Assembly (NCBI GenBank): GCA_963556255.1 | Contig: OY744605.1 | Span: forward strand, 10,181,326 to 10,245,325 | Length of the DNA: 64,000 nucleotides | Origin: Allolobophora icterica | Taxonomy: Eukaryota > Annelida > Clitellata > Crassiclitellata > Lumbricidae | Direction of reading: 5' to 3' | Shown: one piece after another, positions 55,537-64,000 of the stretch | How the letters are laid out: each line of letters starts with the position of its first letter | Position numbering within the stretch: position 1 is the stretch's first letter | Notes under the pieces: generated by a model | Told to the model about the DNA's origin: nothing | The model's database searches: none | The model's input: the letters and a program-made list of their open reading frames with translations, nothing else | Made by a program: the position numbers and the translations under genes

Positions 55537-56683
55537 CCGAAATCTTCTTCCGAAATTGTAGAAGCCGATCCGAAGACTTTGTGACTGTTAATTCACCAAC
55601 GAAACTGTTAGTCCCATGTTGATTCATGAGAGTTTCAAAGTTAGCAGAGTTGAAAGCAACTTTATCACAATTGAAATCACCCGCACTGCAGTTTGCCGGT
55701 TGTTGTTCCAGATCACTTGCCCTGGTGTGCATTTGACTGGCAGCTCGACAGATATCAACAGGTGATCCTCTAGCCAGAAGTTCATTACAGTATCTTTGAT
55801 AACTGTCGATCATTGTTCTGAATCTGTCGACGTCGTGCTTTGTAAATTCAAAGCTCTTGACATTTCGATCTCTAACTGCTCTCAAATTCTGAACCAATTT
55901 TTCTGTATGTTCATCGATTGCTTTCTTCCATTCAGATCCTGACTTGCGAATACTTTCCTCTGTTTTTATAACCTCTTCGGTAAATTCTGTCTTAAATTTC
56001 TCCAATTTCTGAAAGGCTTCTTCACACTCTGGTCGCCTGTTAGCCACTTTTCTGAGGTCATCTTTCAGTTGTTCTGTAAATTGTGCAGCGGCTTTATCAA
56101 CATTCAAGCATCTGTGAGATTGATGACTCTCAACGCAACAAATTAAACAAATGGCGACATTGTCTTCGTGGCAATACATCTTAATAACCTCATCAGGGTG
56201 ATGTTCACAGTAACTCTTGCGCAAGTTCAATTCTTGGACGTTTAGTTGACTTCCAAGTTCAAGAACTGGATGATTTTGAAGGTGTTTGATTCTGCTGTGG
56301 AATGTACTGCAGCGGTCACAAAACTTCTGTTCACAGTCGATGCAAAACTTCTTGGCAACCGCTGTTTCTTCGAAGCAGAGCTCACAAACTACTTCTTTTG
56401 CAGTGACTGTTGCTAATTTTCCAATCTCCACTATTTTCGCAATAAAGAAATTGTTCGGCAACTCAGATAAACCTTTATCTGGAATAGTGAAGTCATTCCT
56501 GCATATTGGACAAGCCATGTGATATCCAGGTTTCTTATACTTTCCATATTTTTCCAGGCATTGCAAGCAGAAAGTATGAACGCAAGGAAGAATTTTGGGA
56601 TTTTTGTATATCTCAGCACAGATAGAACATTCTATCAGATCAGAAAGCTTTTCACGAAAGTCGATTCCAGAACCCTTGGCCAT
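55537..56683 (-). CDS. TRIM-like gene 4, exon 1
   Basis: 1147 nt, 382 codons plus one base, donor TTCGG/GTAAGC. RING (CSIC to CPICRNDF), two B-boxes (CELC, CIDC, CDRC; then HHPDEV, CHEDN, CLIC, HQSH) and coiled coil are complete. Starts MAKGSGIDFREKLSD; the acceptor TGTTCAG lies about 10 nt upstream, so a non-coding first exon is expected. Like the other copies it should splice in phase 1 to a C-terminal module. The nearest candidates downstream are the PARP catalytic exons at 54678-53588, whose phase does not match. Read alone, the frame runs 9 more codons to a stop, giving 391 residues. Confidence 0.85.
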
Positions 56684-56689
56684 ATTATT

Positions 56690-57302
56690 TTGTCTGAACA
56701 GAAATCAATGATATTTATTTAAGGTTTTTTATTCAGATAAAAAAATACAAACAATTTGCAATTGAGACTTAATAGCAAGCAAGTAGGCCTACTAGACAGT
56801 TTTTAACCATATTGTTTATCTTGTCAATGGGGTCATATAGACAACATGTTTAAATAACTAGGCCCTGCTCTAAATTTCGTTTTAGCCATTATACTTTACG
56901 GCCCTTGTAGTGAAAGTGACCTGCTGTTATTCTCATTCCCCTCAGTTGGAGATTAAATAAGCGATATCGTTTAAATACTGTCACTATCACATTTAGTTTC
57001 AAGGCGCTACACAGGCTAAGCAATTTTCACGAGGCGCTGGATGCTTATCTACGTCTCGCAGAACACACTTAACTCACTCTGACACTATTCATTTACTGCA
57101 ACGTGCCACAAACTAAAATAACTGTATATTGCTTTGTTGAAAGCTAAAATGGCCCTTAAATCTTAAACTGAAGAAAGGACTGGTGTCTATCGTGTGGGAA
57201 ATTGATCGTCCGTAGGTAGCATATAAGGTCCTGCTCTAAATTATGACAAACTAAATCTACTTGGTGCAATCATGTCTTTCCTGTGCAAATCGGTCGCTTA
57301 CA
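56690..57302. other. Upstream region of gene 4
   Basis: AT-rich intergenic sequence, expected to hold the gene 4 leader. No clear similarity to the gene 1 leader was noticed. Confidence 0.5.
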
Positions 57303-57858
57303 CGTGATCCCAGTCTTGTTGTCAAGATCTTAAACCTCGAGACCAAGACCAAGACCAAGACCTTGAACCTCAAGACCAAGACCAAGACTTTGAACCTCAA
57401 GACCAAGACCAAGACAAAGACCTCGAACCTCAAGACCAAGACCAAGACCAAGACCTTGATCCTCAAGACCAAGACCAAGACCAAGACCTTGATCCTTAAG
57501 ACCAAGACCGAGACCCAAAAATCACAATCATATCCAGACTGCTATTCCTTACTAAAAAAAAGTCAAGTCGGACTACTCGCTGTTTTAATTAAAAACACGA
57601 GTCTTTTATTTTTTCAAGCAAAACAACTCTAAAATGCAGACTGCAGATAATTCTGAATTAGCCTAGTATTTGCAAAAGTTCTTCATGCGAAATGTTATTC
57701 TAAATGCCTGTTGCATTTTATAAAAACCAATTCGTTCAGAATTTTCTGACCAATATATGACCTGTGGGGCCTCATAAAAAATTCTGCCATGTGAAAGAAT
57801 AGCCTACGTTCTACAGGTGCCGAAATCGCTAGGACTTCTTCTTCTTCTCTCCCTTTCG

Positions 57859-58533
57859 TCAGGCGTGCGCCGACGATGAGGCCTCAACGTGACGTCTCCA
57901 AACAGCTCTGTCCCTGATTTTTTCAATAGCATCCCTCATCTCCATGTTCTGTGCTTTCAGGTCTTCTTTTATATTGTCCATCCATGTCTTTGTTTGCCTC
58001 CCTCTGCTTCGTTTTCCCTCTACATGACCGTACACAGCTGCGGCAGGAAGCCTCCTGTCATCCATTCGTGTCACATGCCCGAACCATGTAAGCCTTCTTT
58101 TCCTGATCTTGTCCACCACTGTCTCCATCTGACCCAGCTCCTCCCAGGTCACCTCATTTCAGTTCTTGTCTCTTCTACTTATTCTTCGCAGCCAGCTCAT
58201 TTCCGCCACCAGCAGTCTCCTCTCATCTTCCCTGTGCAGGCACCAGCACTCTGAACCATACAGCAGCACCGGAATGACAAAAGCTCTGTAAAGCTTCATC
58301 TTGGTTCTTATGGCTATGTTGTTTGATTTCCATATCTTGTTCAGCCTGCCGAACATCGCACATGCTAGACCGATTCTACGCCTGATATCTTTTGTGCACC
58401 GACCATCTTCTGTTATCAATCCTCCCAAGTAGCCTACACAAAATCCGTCACCTGCTCGAGTGTCTTATCATCCAGTCTGATCTGTATTCCTTCATGCTGC
58501 TTCCCAATAGTCATTGTTTTGGTTTTTTGAGAA
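57859..58533 (-). pseudogene. RTE-like LINE, reverse transcriptase C-terminal half
   Basis: The minus strand reads KTKTMTIGKQHEG, then LITEDGRCTKDIRRRIG, VIPVLLYGSECWCL, AEMSWLRRI and, after a shift near 58155, RRLTWFGHVTRMDD and KRSRGRQ. This is the well-known end of RTE-type ORFs. Frameshifts make it inactive. Confidence 0.75.
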
Positions 58534-59110
58534 AGAAACCGTGGATATCAAGAGAGGTATTGGAGCTGAGTGACCGGAGAAGAGACATGAAGGCAACAAA
58601 AACACATAGTGAGGAAAACAGGAAAGGTATAACAAGATAACTAAAGAAATTAAAAAGAACGCTAAGAGGTGCAAGGAGAATTGGCTAGACGAAAAATGCA
58701 GTGAGGTAGAAAATAGCGCAAGAGGTCAGAACACGGAAAGGCTATTTCAGGTGGTGAGAGATATATGTGGCACAGTTAACCAGAGAATGACAACAGTAAA
58801 AGACAAAGATGGTAAACCACTGGAAAACAAAGGGGAAATTAAACAGAGATGAAGGCAATATTACGGAGAGCTGTATAATGAAAAGAACACAATGGATAGC
58901 GCAGTACTAGAAGAACCACCAGCAAGTAACAGTCAAGAATATATGGAGGTCATACTCAGAGATGAAGTAGAGGCAGCCATAAGAAGCCTGAAAAAAAGGA
59001 AAGGCACCAGGAGAAGACAACATCACGGCTGAGATGATACAAGCTGGAGAGAGCTGCTCGGTAGGAATGCTGCACATGCTTTGTAACAAAATTTACCAAG
59101 AAATCGCTGG
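58534..59110 (+). pseudogene. RTE-like LINE, reverse transcriptase N-terminal part, inverted
   Basis: The plus strand reads KKPWISREVLELSDRRRD, then ERLFQVVRDICGTVNQRMT, EVEAAIRSLKKRK and, after a shift, KAPGEDNITAEMIQAGES. These are the segments just before and at the start of the RT domain. Orientation is opposite to the C-terminal half beside it. Confidence 0.72.
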
Positions 59111-59487
59111 CACACACAGCAGCAAATCGTGAGTCACTTTTGAAATCGTTCCATGGTAAATAACCGGTTGTCAAAATAATTGTCCAAAACAACAGTAAAC
59201 CTCGTCCACACCGTGTAAATACTAAACCATTGTATTAGTAATTATTGTATAATTTTGAAAGATTCTTGCTTTTTGTTAATGACTGTTCATATTGACAAAA
59301 GTCTTGGTCTTGGTCTTGGTCTTGAAAAACCAAGACCAAGACTTTGAACCTCAAGACCAAGACCTTGAACCTCAAGACCAAGACCAAGACTTTTGGTCTC
59401 AAGACCAAGACCAAGACTTTTAAAAACGAACTCGAGTGCACTCGAGACCAAGACCTCGGTCTCGAGGACAACAAGACTGCGTGATCC

Positions 59488-61234
59488 TCTGTAGGCCTAA
59501 CAGAAACTTGCCTGCAAGTGCTTTGTGTCCGAGTCTTCTCTTACTGCGTTTGCGTATGAGGAGTCACTGTACAGTGTACAAGTATGATGCTATTGAGGTA
59601 CGCCTATTATACTTTGACCCGACTGCGCATGACCTAGATACATGACAATCAGCGACATCGGCCAATATGCCTCGGCAGAATGAGGGTCATATTCACGACT
59701 TTGCAGGCTGCTGTAGAACCGTAGCTAGACTATTGTCTATATTTAAATAACCTAACCCGTAGATAACGTATTGACTATATGATAACCTATCAGCCGATAA
59801 TATTGGCTATGAATAGATCCGTTATAAGTCGTACGTATTGAGCTTCGTATATATAAACTGAACCTTTTCAAGTACTCCTACCCTGATTCATCCGATCCAC
59901 CGCCTTCCAATAATTAATTAGCTGTTAAGGCGGGTGTCGTTTAGGGCAGGAGGATTTATCCTCTCGCCCTAAACGAAACCCGCCTAAATAGCTGCTCTGC
60001 CTCCTCTTGATCTGGCCCTCTTGAAACCGGAACCGGACCTGCTTTGGACTACTCTCTGCAAAACCCCATCTGATTTGACGCAGCATCGTGACTAGGCTGG
60101 TGCCCTGCGCTTGGTCTTCGAGTGGCGCTTTAGAAGTTTGGAGAATACGATTACGCTATTACGAGGTTACGATATTTATAAACGTTGCTGTTATCGGTAG
60201 CTGAAATGTACAGGTAACATCACAGAGATAGCATATCCGCATGGTGTCCGCAAATTATTATGTCTATGCAGCCCTTTGTGTTGAGACTTTCGGCCAAAAT
60301 TAATGCCTATCAGCAATATCTCTGTTAAATAATACTTTTATTTGGTATAGTGAATAGCCTATCGTCTATATTAATATCACCTGACCTTCAATTAGCGTGT
60401 CGTCCCAGGCCTACTAATTAGTAATTAGTGCTATGGTAATCGACCCAGTGTATAGTCACTCGTATCCAATTTTATGCATTCTAAGAGATGTAAAATTTAA
60501 TAGAAACTTTGGTCATGCATCTTTAATTGTATCTAGTGGTAAATGTGTGACCTTATAAGCTGCTCATGTTGTAGTTTTGTTTTCATGTTATAGTTTTTTT
60601 TCCAAAATGTATGTAATAATCGTATACATGTAATGCATGTGCGCTCGTCATATCAGGGCTTATTCTAAGGAATTTTCTCAACTGCACATGAGGGGCGAAT
60701 TAGGGGGTCAGAGGGCTGTGCCCCAGTGGGGTCCAGGGGCAAAGCCCTTTGTCAAGGGGTTTGCTCCCTGAAGCTAATAAGATATGACATTTCAAACAGT
60801 GAATTCGCCTCTTTTTTGGCAATGTTTAGCGCATATTATTATTTCAATTTTATGGCTTCCGAGTGGACTTAATTAATTAAGGCTGTTCAAAGACGATTCA
60901 TAAAACGGCATCCTGGCCTAAACCTTAGGCTATAAGGAATAAGTAAAACATAGTTCAACTATTCTCCAGAAGCAAGAGATATGGACGAATGACAGTTGAA
61001 TGTAACTGTAAACGATCACTAGTGTTCGGAAGCGAAGTGTAGAGTTGTTGCAAAGACAGAAAGGGAATTGTGAGAAGAATCGGGTAAACGTTCACATTCA
61101 AACGCTTTCGGCTACAGTTTCATAATGAAGGCACCCATGCTCTTATGTCTGATCAAAAACAGATTGAGCCTCAGCGCACAACAATAGTGACTCTGAGACA
61201 AATTCAGCCCTGCTGCGCTATGATCAGATTACGA
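59488..61234. other. No gene recognised; contains a strong hairpin
   Basis: AT-rich intergenic sequence with the 74-nt hairpin at 59920-59993 and a GC-rich run at 60700-60770 that looks repeat-derived. Confidence 0.55.
59920..59993. other. Near-perfect 74-nt hairpin, pre-miRNA-sized
   Basis: Two 36-nt arms (59920-59955 and 59958-59993) separated by TT. By hand pairing 33 of 36 positions pair (two G-U included) with A-A, G-A and A-C mismatches. Core strands are GGCGGGTGTCGTTTAGGGC and GCCCTAAACGAAACCCGCC. It could be a microRNA precursor, a tiny palindromic MITE or a cruciform. Confidence 0.6.
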
Positions 61235-61242
61235 ATCTGCAC

Positions 61243-63470
61243 TAGGGTGGTCCACAAAAATAAAATTCAAGCTAGAAGCCAGGACACCCTCTCAGTTTTT
61301 TAGACCTGTCAGTAGTATTATTGAGATAAAATTTCAGCCTCCTATTCCAACTAGAAGACGGTACTCAATGACATATAAATATTACCATATAGTAGAATTT
61401 GCTGTAAATCTTGATGTCGTATAACTTGGTCAACATTTGTCATGGAGATGAGCTTGAAATAGTTTCTGTTGTGTTATCATACTTACTTACGTACTGGTAC
61501 TTGGAATAAAAAAGTGTACAGTTCTTGTTGAAGGTCATGGTGCCTACTTCCTGTGTTTTTGGCGGACATGTTTTCAGAAGTGAATTTTACATTAGAATTG
61601 CTGCAGCGCTTGGTTGTGATCCTTCTGCCCTGCCACTTTGAACCATCCACAGAGTGCGTAAGAAAGCATGCTGAAGCTGTACGATCTGAATTTGTACCAG
61701 ATTAGCCACTGGTACTACACTGGGTTGGGGGAAAACCCTGCCTAAGATCTTTGGAGCAGGAAATGTCGACCGCCTTCCAGTGCTGGTTTCAGGTGGTGGT
61801 GTTGATAAGCTCCCCTGTGTGCCCAAATTAGCCTTTGGGACAGGATACAATGAATTCATGGTCGTTCATATTCTTCTGAAGTTGTGAAAACTCACAGTTG
61901 ACAAGGTTCAAGCCTTGAGCTTTGATACAATGTCTGGCAACACTGGGCATTTCAACGGAGTGTGTTTTCTGCTGGAAGACAAATAGGCTGAGAGCTCCTG
62001 TGGTTGGCCTGCCGTCATCATGAAAAGGAATTGATTTTAGCCAAAGTATTCACCTTGTGCTGCAGTCCATCTGTTCACCATAAATCCCAATCTTCAAGAG
62101 ATTTAAATCTGCTGGGAAGGTGTGACACGTGTCAACTTCCGAGGACTGGAAGTCATATCCGGCACTGAAGCCCCCATGAAACAGCATCAGTTTTCTCAAG
62201 GAGTTTGATGAAAGAAAGTCCGATTCAGAGATGAGAGACAACTACCAAGAGCTCATTAAGCTGACAGTGGTTGTCCTTGGAAGTCAGCCTTCAGTAATTC
62301 ACTGGAGAGCCCCTGGGTCAATTGACCATGGACATTGGATGGCCAAGTTACTGTATGCAATCAAAATCTATCTTTTTCGCGATCAACCTGATGTATTCAA
62401 AAGAAACTCAGATTAATTGATTTTTGAACTTTGGTGTCCTGTTTACGAAAAGGCATGGACAAAGGCCCTTACTGCTGAAGCTCCAGAACAAGATATGTCA
62501 CTTTGGATTGGTCTAGGACAATATGAGTCTATTGACTGTGAGATCAGCATTGCTGCCAGGAAGTTCCTAGAAAACCACTTGTGGTACCTTTCAGATGAGG
62601 CTGTAGGTCTGGCACTGTTCTCAGACCAACTTCCTATAACAGATCAAATGAAGATTGTCGACAGAATGACTGCTAAGCCTGATGAAAGGAGGTGAGAGCT
62701 GATGCTACGGTACTGAAGGAGGGGATTTTGGGTGATTTTACAAACCAGTGAGCATTGACACTACTGCCATACCTGAAGATGAGTGATTCCTTTGTTACAC
62801 TTCCACTAGAGAAATGGATTCAGAGTGAGGATTACAAGCAAGGTAGAGAGATAATTCAGCAGTTGAGAGTGGTGAATGACGCGGCTGAGAGGGTGTGAAG
62901 TTGTTCGATGAATTCTACCGATTCATCACCAGTAATGAAGAAGAAAAGCAGTTTCTTCTCCAAGTGGTCGAGGCAAATAGGAAAGCTGTTCTCACTCACA
63001 CAACAAAGAAGTCTGCTGTTGATGCAGTGCTTGCAAAGCCTTGCAGTTTCTAGAGTCAAAGATGGTAACAGGTGTTGAAATTATACAACAAGAACAATCG
63101 ACATTCGATATTCATGGATTGGACGATGTTTTTAGACATTTTTGGACATTTCCAATTCATTAAACCTACTGAAATTTTACAGTTCCATCTGGCTATCTGT
63201 TCTTGTATCAAATATGTTGTCAAATTACAGTAATATATTATCTATCTTGAAATAAAATGCATTTGTATGCTCGACACATTCATTTCTGCAATTAATGTCT
63301 ATTTATCGGTACATGACAAAGTAACACAGTCCGTGAGCATCGTCTTCCAGTTGGAATAAGAAGCTGAAATTTTTTCTCAATAATACTATTGATAGGTCTA
63401 AAAAACTGAGAGGGTGTCCTGGTTTCTAGCTTGAACTTTATTTTTTACCATGTATCTGTGAACCACCCTA
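61243..63470 (+). mobile_element. Cut-and-paste DNA transposon with about 140-bp inverted ends, unassigned family
   Basis: Perfect 8-bp duplication ATCTGCAC at 61235-61242 and 63471-63478. Ends TAGGGTGGTCCAC and, complemented, TAGGGTGGTTCAC. The inverted similarity continues through AAGCTAGAA and GACACCCTCTCAGTTTTTTA to about 140 bp. The interior carries a decayed transposase-like gene. Confidence 0.9.
61595..63055 (+). pseudogene. Decayed transposase-like ORF
   Basis: Plus-strand pieces in shifting frames: AALGCDPSALPL, KLAFGTGYNEFMVVHIL, FDTMSGNTGHFNGVC, then YQELIKLTVVVLGSQPS, HGHWMAKLLYAIKIYLF, NHLWYLSDEAVGLALF and EEEKQFLLQVVEANRKA. I recognise this as a recurring transposon-encoded protein of invertebrates (RAPG...H.RWM.K..Y..KI and NHLWYLS blocks) without being able to name its superfamily. 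Many stops and shifts; inactive. Confidence 0.6.
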
Positions 63471-63478
63471 ATCTGCAC

Positions 63479-64000
63479 CCTAGTAAAATAAGGCAATCGC
63501 TTTGCTATAAATGTCAAAATGTGTGCACTAACTTGTGTGTCATCACTGTCATGTGCGTGTGCATCTATTTCTGATGATATACAATGAGGAAACACAATCC
63601 CGTGAATATCAAAGCTTGCGTTGTAGTAAGTCGACGCACAGTCGCATGGGCGGCGATCCGGGGGAGGTTGAGAGGGACAAGACCCCCACCTTTGAGAGTG
63701 GGGACACACACCATACATTTGCCTCCCCACATTTTGAAGAAACACCAATAAAAGGTAAGAAAATTTTTTGACCGGATCAGTTCAAAACTCTTTTTTGACC
63801 AGATCAGTTCAAAGGTGTCCCCCCTTCCCACCTGTGAAAACCCAACAGAGAACAAAAGATTTGTTCTCGTTTATTGTTGCTACCTCAGGGTGTGCACTTG
63901 CCGTTCAGCACCGATAGAGGAAGCTGAGATGAAGCTCAATGGCAAATTATAAACTGAGTCTGTTAATAATTACGACGGGCGGGCTTCCAAGACAGCGGCT
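63479..64000. other. No gene recognised
   Basis: A short C-rich/G-rich stretch (63650-63730) and repeated TTTGACCRGATCAGTTCAAA units near 63765-63815. Nothing coding supported. Confidence 0.5.

Larger units (their letters stand above)
57311..59479. mobile_element. hAT-type element with AAGACC minisatellite ends, 2169 bp
   Basis: Perfect 13-bp inverted ends CAGTCTTGTTGTC; perfect 8-bp duplication CGTGATCC at 57303-57310 and 59480-59487. Subterminal arrays of AAGACC and TTGAACCTC units at 57336-57525 and 59290-59460. It hosts an inverted RTE-like LINE copy. Confidence 0.92.

Noticed and set aside
53588..56683. Single gene joining TRIM exon 4 directly to the PARP catalytic exons
   Set aside because: Donor phase 1 and acceptor phase 0 are incompatible, and no linking exon was found, so I list them separately.
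57257..57632. Lys/Thr- and Leu/Gly-repeat frames
   Set aside because: Translations of the AAGACC minisatellite at the end of the hAT element; 59235-59474 is the same case.
60655..60790. Possible transposon end (CAGGGCTTATTC, then a G-rich run)
   Set aside because: I could not find a matching second end or a target duplication.

Overview
The window looks like animal genomic DNA, most likely from a deuterostome marine invertebrate; I lean towards an echinoderm with modest confidence. The reasons are intron-containing minus-strand genes with GT/AG junctions, a Gmr1-type Ty3/Gypsy retrotransposon (a lineage reported from deuterostomes), fold-back DNA transposons built like sea-urchin TU elements, and very dense nested insertions. 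There are no operons, CRISPR arrays or tRNA/rRNA genes; tRNA-like sequences are heads of SINEs.

Layout. 65-6433: an apparently intact LTR retrotransposon (minus strand) with LTRs I read as identical and one 1594-residue Gag-Pol in which integrase precedes reverse transcriptase. 6755-56683: a family of RING/B-box/coiled-coil (TRIM-like) genes, all on the minus strand. There are four first exons of nearly equal length (about 1150 nt, starts at 22813, 35808, 43634 and 56683) and two decayed copies (about 6755-7310 and 10600-11062). Each intact copy has a different C-terminal partner of the kind found in PARP14-family proteins. Gene 1 (14757-22813, five exons, all phases fitting, predicted 1246 aa) adds KH-like repeats, a macro domain and a last KH-like segment. 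Gene 2 (32422-35808, 735 aa) adds only the KH-like repeats. Gene 3 (42258-43634, 458 aa) runs straight into an RRM-like domain where its splice donor is mutated. Gene 4 (55537-56683) lies upstream of two exons encoding most of a PARP14-type catalytic domain whose usual His is Tyr.

Between and inside these genes are many mobile elements whose ends I could fix by 8-bp target-site duplications: hAT-type elements at 8990-9328, 13133-13544, 23677-24255, 24672-25186, 35953-37130, 44100-44272, 44579-46027, 45744-45909 and 57311-59479; nested fold-back elements in intron 4 of gene 1 (15212-17327); a four-insertion nest at 27138-30995 including a piggyBac-like remnant; and an unclassified element at 61243-63470. 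LINE pieces include a nearly complete CR1/L2-like ORF (49075-51876) and an RTE-like copy with a 5' inversion. SINEs share their 3' tail with that CR1/L2-like LINE.

Functionally, the gene family joins an E3-ligase-type N-terminus to ADP-ribose-binding, nucleic-acid-binding or ADP-ribosyltransferase-like modules. That resembles the vertebrate DTX3L-PARP9 pairing of RING and macro proteins, here in one polypeptide, and suggests an innate-immune role; this is inference. All coordinates, exon phases and repeats were read by eye, without alignment software.
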